A DNA stretch of 64,000 nucleotides from assembly GCA_963556145.1 (NCBI GenBank), contig OY744472.1, positions 1,116,001 through 1,180,000 on the forward strand, in the 5' to 3' direction. Position numbers and translations under genes: made by a program. The DNA is from Hygrocybe punicea (Eukaryota > Basidiomycota > Agaricomycetes > Agaricales > Hygrophoraceae). Under the pieces are notes generated by a model. It was not told the origin of the DNA. It saw only the letters and a program-made list of their open reading frames with translations, and did no database searches. This document shows positions 1 through 11,040 of the stretch, piece by piece. Position 1 is the first letter of the stretch. Each line of letters starts with the position of its first letter.

Positions 1-722
1 GGTTGACCCCGCGTTGGCCGCATTGGTGTTGCATGGTGGTGGTGGTGTTGTGCCGCATTCCATTATATACAAATAAAATCAATAAAAGAAAGAATGAAAA
101 TAACATACCACGAAGGAGCGGGGGTGGATGCACCACCCCCCGCCGCTCGTTCCACCTCTCTGACTCCCACTCCACCCTGTTCACGTTCATTTGCGTGCGC
201 GCGTGTCTTGGACACGTTGTTGTTGGCGTCCGACGTGGCGGTCCTGGTGGTTGCGGCCGTCGTGGTGGCAATCGTCGTCATCGTCGTAGTGGTGGTGGCC
301 GTGGCCGTGGTGGTAGTGGTGGTGATGGCTGTGGTGGCCGTTGACTGTAACTTGCTACTGTTAGTGTCGAATAAAAAAAATGAAAAAATAAACAAAGCAT
401 AGGTGGGCAGTAGGGAGTACCCTGCCATGTTTGGTCCACCTCGGGTGCTCCGTCGTCCTCGTTTGGTGTACGTTGTGGGCATTCTTGGTGGTTGCAGAAG
501 TGTCTTGGTGACTTTGGAAGTCAGCCAAGTGGCCGACTTGCGAATATCGGTTTGCGGTTCAAACTCAGTTTGAAACCTTTTCGGCCTGCGGCCAAATCTC
601 CAAACCAGAGACCGAACTGTTCGGTCTCAGCCGAAATTTCCCAAACTGAAACCGAAACTGGCGGTTTCAGTTCGGTCTAAACCGGGTTTGGGTCGGTCTG
701 AGACCGAACTTCCCCAACACTA
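1..722 (-). mobile_element. Non-autonomous hAT-type element (nhAT-1), cut by the window edge
   Basis: The interval ends at 722 with a terminus that reads TAGTGTTGGGGAAGTTCGG on the minus strand, matching the end of the element at 36125. The next 8 bases (723-730, GGCAGAGG) would be the target duplication, but the other end lies outside the window. Subterminal sequence (about 540-720) is packed with AACCGAAC-type repeats. Internal sequence is the reverse complement of 36400-36780 with moderate divergence, including the GC-rich palindrome at 115-152. No protein-coding capacity is evident; open frames are His/Thr- or Val/Ala-rich shadows of CAC repeats. Confidence 0.75.
115..152 (-). repeat. H2 palindrome copy
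   Basis: GC-rich imperfect palindrome (minus-strand core GGGGTGGTGCATCCACCCCC) followed on the minus strand by a GTATGT-like splice donor. It is equivalent to the copy at 36681. Confidence 0.7.
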
Positions 723-941
723 GGCAGAGGAAAAGGGGGGAGTGGAAGGGAGTGAAAATGGAAGGACATAAAGGGAAGGGAAGAGAGGTGGAGTTAGCCA
801 ACAGAGGGAGGAGGAAGGGGAGAGAGAGAATTAGGAGACAGGGAAGAGGGGTCAAGAGTAGAGGGAAAGAATGGGGGGGGGAAGAATGGGGGAGGGGGAG
901 GGTGAATGGAAGGGAGGAGGAGGAGGAGGGACAATACTCAC

Positions 942-1150
942 CACTGCTGCCGTTGCTGCTGCTGCAGCGTCCCCGTTGCTGCTGTTGCTGCTGCCGTTGG
1001 CATTGTTGCCACTGCTGCTATTGCCACCATTGTTGCTGCTGTGGCGCTGCTGCCATTGCCGTCGTTGCTGTTGCCGTGGCTGTTGCCGTTGCTGCTGCTG
1101 CTGCTGTTGCTGCTGCAATCGCGTTGCTGCTGTTGCTGCCACTGTTGCGT

Positions 1151-1184
<34 letters not shown>

Positions 1185-1210
1185 ACCGTTGCTGCTGCTG
1201 CCGTGGTGCT
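942..1210. repeat. TGC/CTG triplet-rich tract
   Basis: Imperfect GCTGCTGYY triplet repeat with a pure (TGC)n run near 1153-1180. Long open frames across it (poly-Leu, poly-Ala, poly-Cys, poly-Gln) are by-products of the triplet repeat. Confidence 0.9.
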
Positions 1211-1310
1211 GCCGCCTGGGTGTCACCTTGTACCTCACCGTGGCTTGGCCTGTAAGTGTGGGGTGAGTTAGTAAATAAAAGACAGGAAAAAAAGAGAAAA
1301 AAACTTGCCT

Positions 1311-1346
1311 AGGCAGCGAGGGTGGGCGCACCACTCCCCGCTGCAT
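1311..1346 (-). repeat. H2 palindrome copy
   Basis: Minus-strand GCAGCGGGGAGTGGTGCGCC followed by CACCCTCGCTGC, then a GCAAGT donor a few bases downstream. Confidence 0.65.
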
Positions 1347-1431
1347 CCTTTCTTTGTTACCATTCCTGCCACCTTGCTTGTCCCTGTCATCCACCTTGGC
1401 CCCATTTCTGTGCTTGTGGATGTGGTCCCGT

Positions 1432-1590
1432 TGGAGTAGTGGGACCTGGCAGTCACATGACTGGGTTCCCACGGTTGACCTAGTTAGTAGCCTTCCTGAT
1501 GTAGTAGAGAGACCCATTCCTATCCTATCCAGTCGACTTCCACCTCGAGTCCTGCGTGAGCCCCCGGAGAGGTACCTCGGTACCTCTCCA
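1432..1590 (+). repeat. TRIM left LTR (159 bp)
   Basis: TG...CA terminus with TGGAG/CTCCA inverted ends. It includes the nested palindrome GGAGAGGTACCTCGGTACCT. Confidence 0.85.
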
Positions 1591-3178
1591 TCGTGGTGAT
1601 GAGAGTGTTTTCGACTCACTGCTTTCTTTTTCTGGACTTTCTCCTCTCTTTGCCTTTCTTTGCTGGATTTTCTCGCGAGACGACTCTTTTCGGCCTCACC
1701 ACCCCCTGCTGCGCGACGGCGGATTTTCTCTTCATTCACAGCCGTACATCAATCGCGCTACCCCCCGGCACTCTCGCTCAGTCCACCAGGGCCCCGCGTC
1801 GACCATCGTTGACCCAGAGACGCGGACTCGACCCTTTTCGAGCACCCAAAAGCCCCAGGCCGCGTCACCCGCGTCCACGCCCGGTTTTTTCTTCTCAGAC
1901 CCAGGACGGCCTCTCAAGCCTTCCTTGGACGTCTTACGGCCCCCGTTCTGCCCCACGTCGTCCATTTTTGACACCCAACGGCCACCCGCGTACAGCCGCG
2001 TCACCACCTTTCGACCCCCCATATTTTAGCATTCCCCGGCCCCACACGTATCCATCTCGGTCCCTACATCCACGCTCGACGACCCGGTGCTTACGTTCTG
2101 CCCAGAAGAACCCCCCACCGTGCTTCGTTGCCCCAAACGAAGCCGTCCTGCCCTTTTGGTCACCCCACAGATCTGCCACGTCACCAATTTTAGACCCCCG
2201 TTTCTCGTCACCCCCACCCCTACACGGACTCATTCGACTCCCGGCATCATCGTTCCACCGGCCAGGACCCCCCGTTCCCCTTCGTTGCACCAAACGAACC
2301 CCCGCCGTCACCTCCAGACACCCCAGCCCCGCGCCACATCACCATCGCGCGGCTCCGTTCCGCCAACGTAGCCGGCCCCAGGTCGACTCACGACACTCGC
2401 GGCCCACCCGTTCACCATCCCAGAGCACCCCACCTGCCTCCAATACCACGAACGGACCGTGCCCACCGCCCCCAGACCCCCACCGCGTTCCGCCACGTCA
2501 CCACCCCCCGGCCGGTTTCTTGCACCATGCCCGGCCCCGCGAGCCCTCGTTCAGCTCCCCGTGGCCCCGTTCTCGACCGTGGTGACTACCAAGGACAACC
2601 CAACGGCACCATGTACCCCATGCCGACCCAACGAACCGCCGCGATCCCTTCGCGTGATACGCTCACCCCCTTCGCATCGAGATACTATGCCCTCCTTAGT
2701 ACAACCCTATGCCCTATCATTTATTACAGCTTTTATCACAGTCTCGTCCCCGTTCCCCCCCACCTCTGGATGTCGATTAAAGTCTACCTACGAGCCGTCA
2801 CTACACTTGTTCATACACCTGTTCACCTAGTTCCACCAACACCGTTACGTTTTCGATCACCAGAACTTGCACACTGCACTGAGTACTTGCCAGAGCAATT
2901 CGAGCGATTTTGGATCTTGCGTCGTAAGCCCTAACCCTCGCGAGGAAGGCATTCGGAGAGTTTGAGTTTGAGAGAGGAGTTCTATAGAGTCTGGTCATCT
3001 ACCGCCCCCTGCGCGAGGACGACTTCCCGCTTCACGATATAAGGCCCTGGCCTTGAGTCAAGACTTTCTGAGGGACTGGGAGTTGTGGCTTTAGAGTTTT
3101 TTGGTCAGTTTCGTTTGTTTTGTGTTCTTTTCTGTAGCAGTTGGCGACGAGGGCGTCGCCATGAGGAAAAGGGGCACT

Positions 3179-3337
3179 TGGAGTAGTGGGACCTGGCAGT
3201 CACGTGACTGGGTTCCCACGGTTGACCTAGTTAGTAGCCTTCCTGATGTAGTAGAGAGACCCATTCCTATCCTATCCAGTCGACTTCCACCTCGAGTCCT
3301 GCGTGAGCCCCCGGAGAGGTACCTCGGTACCTCTCCA
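3179..3337 (+). repeat. TRIM right LTR (159 bp)
   Basis: Identical to the left LTR except one CpG/CpA site. Followed by TSD CCGT. Confidence 0.85.
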
Positions 3338-3412
3338 CCGTCATCTTCCTGGCCCATGCTAGGAGTAGTTAGTAGATAATAATATCATATAAACAAAAAA
3401 CTCACAGAAGGG

Positions 3413-3445
3413 CATGGGTGAACCACCCACACCCAGTGCGACTCT
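3413..3445 (-). repeat. H2 palindrome copy (diverged)
   Basis: GGGTGTGGGTGGTTCACCCA on the minus strand, followed by a GTGAGT donor of a 47-nt intron. Confidence 0.5.
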
Positions 3446-3861
3446 TGTTGATCTTCGCCATCCTTGCCGTCGTCTTCGTGCTCATTGTGTGTCGTTCGTG
3501 GTTTGCCGTTCTTATCCTCACCATCCTTGTTCCGCCATGTATTAGGCTGGGGTCGGTGTGGGTAGGCCTGGTATTGCAAATAGTCAGTAGATAACAATAA
3601 TAATAATAAAAGCTTACCGAGGTGTGCGGATAATCGTACCCGCGCCCAGCCACCGCTCGCGGTTCTTGGTGTTTTGGTTGCTGGTTCACCAGTGAAAGTG
3701 TCGTTGTTTGTTGAACAACACGTGACTTTCTGACGCGGTTTGTTGACGCGTTTGGTTGATACGTTACCAAAATTGGTCTGTGCGCCAAACAAAGGTATAT
3801 AAAGCACCGAAAATTCATTACTTCATTTGGGGCGCCAACCCCCTTTAGAATTATTAGTTAT

Positions 3862-3925
3862 GATAACAATAATAATAACAACAACAACAATAATAATAAT
3901 AATAATAATAATAATCATAACTAAA
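3862..3925. repeat. AAT/AAC microsatellite
   Basis: Run of AAT and AAC triplets flanked by TTAGTTATGA and TCATAACTAA, so the tract sits at the top of a small inverted repeat. Confidence 0.9.
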
Positions 3926-3954
3926 ATAGGTTGACTCGGAATTCTAACAGGGCT

Positions 3955-4100
3955 GACCTTGGATTGTCCCTGCTATTCCTAGGGAGTCCCTAGGGACAGG
4001 ACTCTCTAGGGACAGCAGGGAATCCCTATGGTAAGGACAGCATTTTTAGTAAAAATGGCTGGGATAAAATCCCTAGGGAGTCCCTAGGGACGAGGTAGGA
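3955..4100. repeat. Palindromic CCTAGGGAGTCCCTAGGG cluster
   Basis: Several copies of TCCCTAGGGA-type palindromes next to the foldback arm at 4123. A degenerate counterpart (GGATTCCAAGTGGATTCC type) lies at 47690-47770, next to a second copy of the foldback family. Confidence 0.6.
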
Positions 4101-4122
4101 ACACGTGGTAGAGTGTAAAGAG

Positions 4123-4578
4123 CTCAAAATTGGACTTGGTAGAATTTTGGGTGCTGTGTTTTGTATCTCATGAAATACTGCTTGGATCAAGATGGTTATA
4201 CAGTTTATGATTCTGGTTGTATTTCGAGCCTAATGACAGACAAACATAGCACAGATGCAATAACGGCTCAAAGGACAAAAATAGAGAAGAATATGGTATA
4301 TGTACTTCTAGGCCTTGAAAAGATAAACAACCTTCTCCCTCCAGTCTTCTTCATATGAGCTCTTTCGATGTCATAATTTAACAGTATCATTTTGGGTGTC
4401 AAAAAGAACTGGTCTACCTTTTCAACTCACCATATCCTAAATATTGTCCAAATGTAATTACAGGAGTAGATAGCCCTCAAGACATAGTACAACTTTCCCT
4501 GTATAACCATCTTAATCCAAATAGTATTTCATGAGATACAAAACACAGCACCCAAAATTCTACCAAGTCCAAATTTCT
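4123..4578. mobile_element. Foldback/MITE-like inverted repeat
   Basis: An arm of about 80 bp at 4123-4203 returns inverted at 4498-4578 with few mismatches (shared core TGGACTTGGTAGAATTTTGG). The 300-bp loop is non-coding. A diverged relative lies at 47850-48090. No target duplication was identified, so the ends and class are open. Confidence 0.65.
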
Positions 4579-4852
4579 CAATTGATTCAAAACAGTGCAG
4601 TTGCTGCCATCAGATAGCAAAACAGCTGTAATATATCAACAGTTTGAGTACATACAATATTATACATCAGCATCGGTCTATATTCATATTATTGAAGTGT
4701 TGCCTTGTTCCCACAACACCCTCTGCATCATTACCCTCTTCCACATACCCAACATGCCATTTGATGGCTATTCTGGGCTGTGTAGTTGGTGTAGGCAAAG
4801 CTGTCTTGTTGCGAATCATAGTTGCTTCCTGAGAATATACATCAGTATTCGT

Positions 4853-6150
4853 TTAATTCTTGATGTATTGAAGTGTTACCTCTGTGAAGTCACTGTCTAC
4901 CAGTGCCAATGACTGTAGATTCAGAATCATCTTGAATTTATCCTTCTTTACTGGAACTGCCGATATTGTAAACTGAACATCCACTATATCACCGATTCTA
5001 AAGCAAGTTGGGTTTGTTGGAATGAAGCTAATAAATATTTCCATCAGTAGGGATGTGATCCCAATTCATCGTCACTCACCAATGTCGATTTCTATCAGAC
5101 TTCAACTTGTAATAAAGTATGCAATTGTCCTGGCCATGAAAGTAGTGGGAATTTGCAAGTGAGGTTAATATGCCTTTTGGATCAATGGCATGCTCGAATG
5201 GAATGTGAGGGGAAGAGTTGTCGTGTCGGTGATCAGTGAAATATCGGGTTCCTATTGCGAGTGCCATGTAATCCATGTATGTAGAAGGCGTAAAAGCTTG
5301 CATTGCTTTGTCAGGAAATTGACGAGCCAGTTTCTGGTGCAGAATCTGAAGGTTATCGATATAGGATTGAAAGCCCGTTGTATCAAGGCCAGTTACAACT
5401 ATGCTTTGACGTATGAAGGGTGTTCGGCGTTCCGGTTGACTATTACAGTGGTTCATCAGAATGGTATTCAAGGAATTGATACGAATTTAGCACATACCTG
5501 GTTGTTATAGGTGGAAGATCTTTCGCCACCAAAATTGCTTGCAAACTCAATACCAATTCTTGATGTTCGGATTCATCATTGGTTGGAAGTGTAAACTTCC
5601 AGCAATTTGGAGAGTCGACATGCACAATATTGACATTTGAAATCTGGCAATGCGGTCAATATGATATACCTTTTCAAATCCAATGACTTACGTTTGTGGC
5701 CTTCGCAAGCTGACTTTCATCATCGTCTAAGCGTGCAGATATGATTTCCTGCAGATGTTCAGCTGTCAATTTGGTGTCAAATACTAGCCAGTATATATAT
5801 GGTGGATATTGCTAACATGCACCCTTGAAGTTGTGATAGTTGTCCATCACATACAAAGCAGTGGTGAGATGTATATTGCATGGCACAATTTCGTCCACTT
5901 CATGGATTATATCTTCCGCCATCATTCTCACACCGATCATATCCATATTGGCTTTTGATGTCCATGTGATGATAGCTTTCAGGATCTGTTTTGTTTTTGT
6001 TTTTGTACTGCATTCTTGAATATTGAAGTTTGCGTCATTTTGCATAATCCGGATCCTTTCCATGTCTTTCAAATGCACCACATAATGTTGGTTGTCAGCT
6101 GTCTGGTTTGGATATGGTATAGTCAAGCATGTACTCCAGCTTATCCGCAT
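4853..6150 (-). CDS. Multi-exon hypothetical protein
   Basis: At least five minus-strand exons read through plausible 45-60 nt introns: about 6150-5820, 5765-5693, 5645-5512, 5450-5095 and 5045-4853. Segments include DKAMQAFTPSTYMDYMALAI and a C-terminal GDIVDVQFTISAVPVKKDKF region. The C-terminal 'GDIVDVQ...F.VVP.K...KM...L..ALVD' style recalls a multicopy hypothetical family in mushroom genomes, but I cannot assign a function. The first exon is uncertain. It lies divergent to the gene starting at 6593. No stop inside the exons was noticed. Confidence 0.55.
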
Positions 6151-6592
6151 TAATTCTGCATCACAGTATATGTGTGCACAGCATTAAAATTAGCCCCTAT
6201 CCATTATGCATCAATATCTGTTAGTATACCTCATGTTTCTTAATTTGGCATTATGCATTTTTGTTTCATGAATACCCCTTTTTGTTTAGTCTCCATTCCT
6301 AACTTTAATTGAGTTTATCAACAATTCATGAAATCTACCAGTATAAACTTGTGGCGAATATCATGTGGACAGTCATCCATTTTTCATGCATACCTTTGCG
6401 CTTTGCATGGAGTACATGGCCCAAGAAGCCTCGTTTGGTATATGAGCATGTGCCAATGGTGGATCCTCTGATGTTATTGTTGAAGTTTTGGATTCACCGA
6501 TTCATCTTAAATTCATAGCTTATTGTTTTTGAGTGATTTAAAGTGTGAGTGGAGATGATATCCACTATTCCATCAACTTTTACTGCTCTCCA
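6151..6592. other. Intergenic region between divergent genes
   Basis: AT-rich spacer between the two divergent gene models. Nothing further is supported; a short upstream exon of either gene could lie here. Confidence 0.4.
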
Positions 6593-6887
6593 ATGCCTCC
6601 CAAGAAGTCCACTGCCACGAAATCAAACTCAAAAGCAAAACCCAAGGCCACCATGTATGTGTCCCTATTTTATTCGGTATTACTGAAGTTTCTATTGCAT
6701 GCACTAAAGATGGCCTTCTGCAACAATCGAGAAGCAAAAGACGGTTATCAAGACTTGGGCTGATGATGATATGTATGTGTCATCGTTTTATTCATTATCT
6801 ATTTTTGACCAATGGACAGTGTGGCTTTGTCCGATGCTAATGATGATGCCATCAGTATTCAAAGCACTGGCAGTGTAATGTCACCGT

Positions 6888-7043
6888 TGGAGAGGTACTG
6901 AGGTACCTCTCCGGGGGCTCACGCAGGACTCGAGAGGTAAGACGGGATGGATAGGATGGTGGACTGACTACTACATCGGGAAGGCTACTAACTAGGTCAA
7001 CCGTGGGAGCCCGGTCACGTGACTGGCAGGTCCCACTACTCCA
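6888..7043 (-). mobile_element. Solo LTR of the TRIM family
   Basis: 156-bp minus-strand relative of the 159-bp LTRs at 1432 and 3179, flanked by 4-bp duplications CCGT (6884-6887, 7044-7047). It shows more divergence than the full element's LTRs, so it is older. It lies within an exon. Confidence 0.85.
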
Positions 7044-8625
7044 CCGTCAACGCTCACAAGGTATCTATAATCACATATCATTGTTATCTAATATGAGTTA
7101 ACAAATATGAATATCCTCCTAGGCATTCTGTCAAGTTTCGCGACATTAAAGACGTGTTAGTGTTTCAATATCAAATATATCTAACATGATACCAATTTGT
7201 TACAGTGGAAAGAAATGTCAAATGTTATCTCCCAATGTCACCAACAATGACGACGATGTGTAAATATTTTTCATAGGTGTTGTCTCATCATTGACAGGTT
7301 ATCCATAGTAAAATGCCTTCCCCCTCCAAGAAATTGAAAGCTGCATCTAATCAATCACAAGACGGTGAGGAAGAGGAGGAAGAGGAAGAGGATTACGGTT
7401 CTAAGTGAGTTGTTGTTATCATAGACACATCCATTTGTTCAAACAAATCGTTTGACTGTTTAGGCATCATCGCAAAGTAGCCTTAATGAAGAACCCCAAT
7501 AAGCCAATTTCGTGTGTATTTTACATGCGGATATGAATATTCTCATTCATTAATCATAACAGTGTTTCTAATACTCCATCCAAGAAGTCCAAGTCCACGA
7601 AGGCCATCATGCTTGATGATACCGATGATGATAAAGGCTCCAGTGATGATGAAGGAGATCTGACCTATGCGCTGACACAGATCACCAGGTGTGTTGGATG
7701 TTATTACACCATGGTGTTTGATGTAGATGTCGTGAATCTAGCTTACCATCTCCGAATGTTGATGAGTCCAATATTGGCACGAGGGATCCTCAACTTGTTG
7801 ACACCTACCAAGACTGCATCAACATCAAGTATGCCATTGCAGTCATACCCTTGTCATTTACTCATAACTATATAGGGCAGCAGCGATGGTATCCTGGTCC
7901 AGTGCAATTGAAAATGGCAACCCACAGTTCAGTGGTATTATCACTGACATCTACAAGATCAACAGAAAGTACGTTGTTTCAACGACAATTTGAGGTGGAT
8001 CCAGTCAATTCATTTGATATAATATAGGTTATTGCTTTCCGCCATGACCTTTCATAGATCTGGGAGGTACTCTAATCTCTCTCGTGATAACCCTGCCCAT
8101 ATCTCCACTGGTGCTTTTGGTCGCAACTTCTTTCATGCAGTCGGAGGTGGAATGCCGATGATCTTTACATCGGTCATCATAGTGGAGTCCTGCTTTCTCA
8201 ATGAGCCCAAGATTGGTGGCAATACAAAGCCGGTCAAGGTTATACAGGGTGCACTACTTCAAGGAGAATGGGAGCGATATGTCGGTGCTATTGGAATGGT
8301 GATTCACAAGTCCGAATTTCGGGCCCAACTGTATAAGGACTATGTGTCCTTCTCAACGACCACAGCAAGTGGAATGGATACATCTCCCAGTTTGTGCATT
8401 AATCATTTCTAGTTGTAATTCCTAATCAATTTTCATAGAGGCATTGACATCCAAAAATGTACAACTTAGTCCATTCACTCGTCGACCCACTCCATCTTAT
8501 CATAAGGCTGCTCTATCATTTTACGATATTGGTAAGCATCCGGTCGTCTAATATAAATTGATATCTTAAGTATGTGTTGTCAGTGCCCATCTATGATGCA
8601 CGCAAAGTCAAAGTGGACTTCACGT

Positions 8626-9527
8626 TGTAGAGGGTCGACGTCCCTCTGAGTCCGTATCATCGATATATCACGAATCCGGACCAACCCGATGCCGCCATTC
8701 GACTTGCATTCGAACCCGACGTAACCCGACGTAACCCGACGTGACGTGACCCGACGTGACCGATGTAACCCGACACATGCCGCTTTGTGACGGCCGCTTT
8801 TGGGCTAAATCCGTCAGCCTCAAACGCCTCGGAGTTCCAATTCCAGGAGATGGATCTCTTCGGACTCAATCCCCGACTTCGGATTTACCTTATTTATGCA
8901 TCCCCTCGTCCTTTCGGAGATATGTAGGACTTTTCCAATCTTTTTCATGGATATTCGTTTTCCCCTCCACTTTCCTGTCTTCGTTGCTTTGCAACCCCCC
9001 TTTCCACTTCCCCATTCCAGTGTTTCTTTGTAGTTTCTATCGGCCGAAGTAGACATGTCCGAAAGTAGCTACACACTCATGTACTATAAAAACGGTCCCC
9101 GACGACCGTACAAAATAAGATACCCTTAGTCCCCGTTTCCCTCATAGTCAGAATCCCTTTTTAATCCCTTCAAATGCTCGTCCACGTAGATCCTTAGCTT
9201 TTTATAGTTCACTTCATCGTCTTTATCGTTGTTTCCGTATATTCGTTCATCGTTTCCGACCCGACCCGACCCGACCCGCCGTACCCGACATCGTCGGCAT
9301 CGTCGGGTTCTTTATTATTTGTCCATTTTCACTCCGTTCATCGCCGGCTTCGTCGTTATTAGTCCAGTTTTACGTGGCGGCTTTACTTTTACTAACATTC
9401 CCTTCTTTTTACTTCTATTCCACCGACACTGATTTATCCAGTCACTTCTACGCTGACACCCACAGGTTAGGATCTTTATATTATTTTATTATTATAGTTC
9501 CGAAGCCACCAAGAACCCGCATCTACA
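8626..9527 (+). repeat. LARD left LTR (902 bp)
   Basis: Inverted ends TGTAGA/TCTACA. CCCGACGT tandem motifs lie at about 8716-8775 and ACCCG repeats near 9258-9280. Confidence 0.9.
9085..9092 (+). promoter_or_regulatory. TATA box in LARD left LTR
   Basis: TATAAAAA, a good core-promoter candidate for the element's transcript. Confidence 0.55.
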
Positions 9528-9529
9528 TC

Positions 9530-9547
9530 TGGAGCCCACCGCGAGGA
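9530..9547 (+). other. Primer binding site candidate
   Basis: TGGAGCCCACCGCGAGGA begins two bases after the LTR and starts with the TGG expected for pairing with a tRNA CCA end. The tRNA was not identified. Confidence 0.6.
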
Positions 9548-10189
9548 TAATTCAGTGCCAAGACACATTCATTCCGCCCTATATTTCCTTTCGTCATTTC
9601 GAAACAAGCCCTGCCGCCGCACTCTACACATCCGACACCCGTTAGTGCCGTTACCGACCCCTTTACATCCGACATCCGATCCCTCGACAATCTGATCTCC
9701 AACTATCGCACCATCATTAGGGTTTGATTTTATTACTATCCTCTCTTCTTTTACGACTGCAACTGTCTAGTTCCACGTACAACTTCGAATCCGCTCTTGT
9801 GCGGCCGACCCAACGGCCGCCTCCGCTTTAGGAAACTTGCACAGCCACGATCCAACACCCTCGTTTGTCGACTCGAAGTCTCGAACTCCGTCACATCCAC
9901 TATCCACACTCGTTTATAGACCCCCAACACGCTCGGAATCTCACTCCCCACCGATACCCGTCGAAGAACCGCGACCGGAAAGCCTCAACGACGCGCCCAA
10001 CAGCACTGACGACTCGGAACAGACGGAGCGCCGTGCAACGGGTTTAGCCTGTGCACACCCAGCCGTTTACTTCTACGAACTCGCACTTGTCACCGGAAAC
10101 AAGCCTTGACATGCCCCCGTCATCTGAGCCCGCGAAGTTACCAGCAAACCACGTCACCGCCCTCCACGAGTCCGTACGAGCAGCCCCGC

Positions 10190-11040
10190 CGCGTTCGAGC
10201 CCTCAACACCGTGCTATAGCCCCACGACACCAGTCCCGAGCCCTCACGAGCCGTCCTCGCCATTATCGAGCCCCCAACGCGTCGCCACGTCATCCCTCCT
10301 CGTGCCCCCGCCTAGTCGACATCTCCGGCCGCTCACGCCCTCGATGGACACCCCGTCACCTCGCACCGCTTCCCAGAGTCCCACATCGCCCTTCGCAAGC
10401 CCTCACGAGCCGTCCTCGCCGTCATCGACCCCTCACGCGTTGCCACGTCATCCTTCCTCGTACTCGACATCACCGGCCGCTCAAGTCCTCGTTGGACCAC
10501 CCTCCGCTTCGTACTAGTTCCCAAGTCCCCACAACGCCCCTCGCGAGCTCTCACGAGTCGTCTTCGCCGTCATCAATGCCCCACACGCGTGCCACGTCAA
10601 CCAACCTCAAGCCCCGCGAAGTCGACATCTCCGGCCGTCCACGCCCTCGTTGGACCTCCCCGTCGCCTCGTACCGCTTCCTACAGCCCCACGACACCACT
10701 CGCGAGCCCTCACGAGCCATTCTCGCCGTCATCGATGCCTCACGCGTTGCCACGTCATACTTCCTCGTGCCCCCGTACTCGACATCCCCGGCCGCTCACG
10801 TCCTCGTTGGACCATCCGCCGCTTCGTACAGCCTCCCAGAGCCCCACACCGTCGTTCGTAAAGCCAGTACAGGCCGTCCTCGCCATTATCGACGCCCCAC
10901 GCGTCGCCACGTCGTGCCCTCGCCTACTCGACGTTCCCGGCCGCTCACGTCTTCGTAGGACCCACCGCCGCCTCGTACCAGTTCCCAGCATCCTACATCG
11001 CCCCTCGCAAGTCCGTACAAGCCGTCCCCGTTGTGTTCAA
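10190..11040 (+). repeat. About 150-bp tandem repeat inside the LARD
   Basis: Around six diverged units, each carrying CCTCACGAGCCGTCCTCGCC and CACGCGTTGCCACGTCAT-like segments. It explains the long Pro/Arg-rich open frame here. Confidence 0.75.

Larger units (their letters stand above)
1432..3337 (+). mobile_element. TRIM-type LTR element, 1.9 kb
   Basis: Two 159-bp direct repeats (1432-1590 and 3179-3337) begin TGGAG and end CTCCA, and the whole is flanked by a 4-bp duplication CCGT (1428-1431, 3338-3341). A purine tract GAGGAAAAGGGG lies just upstream of the right LTR (about 3163-3174), as expected for a polypurine tract. The 1588-bp interior is C-rich and encodes no gag or pol; its long frame (1593-2585) is Pro/Arg-rich and looks incidental. 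The two LTRs differ at one site, CACATG versus CACGTG (CpG to CpA). The size fits a terminal-repeat retrotransposon in miniature that needs another element's enzymes. Confidence 0.85.
723..3950 (-). mobile_element. Cassette-bearing element relic split by the TRIM
   Basis: Outside the TRIM (1432-3337) the flanks form one minus-strand cassette: an intron-like segment near 3575-3640, an H2 palindrome (3413-3445), a 47-nt intron at 3359-3405 (GTGAGT, CTAAC branch, TAG acceptor), then past the TRIM a second H2 (1311-1346), a second intron near 1258-1310 (GCAAGT donor, CTAAC, ACAG) and a CAG-rich tract (942-1210 on the minus strand). The order matches the other cassette elements. Its ends are not identified, and the H1 palindrome is missing, perhaps lost where the element abuts nhAT-1. 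723-940 is only purine-rich sequence. No recognisable protein is encoded. Confidence 0.5.

Noticed and set aside
852..1739. 295-codon Gln-rich minus-strand frame
   Set aside because: Runs across a CAG tract, a predicted intron and the TRIM LTR boundary; not a coherent gene.
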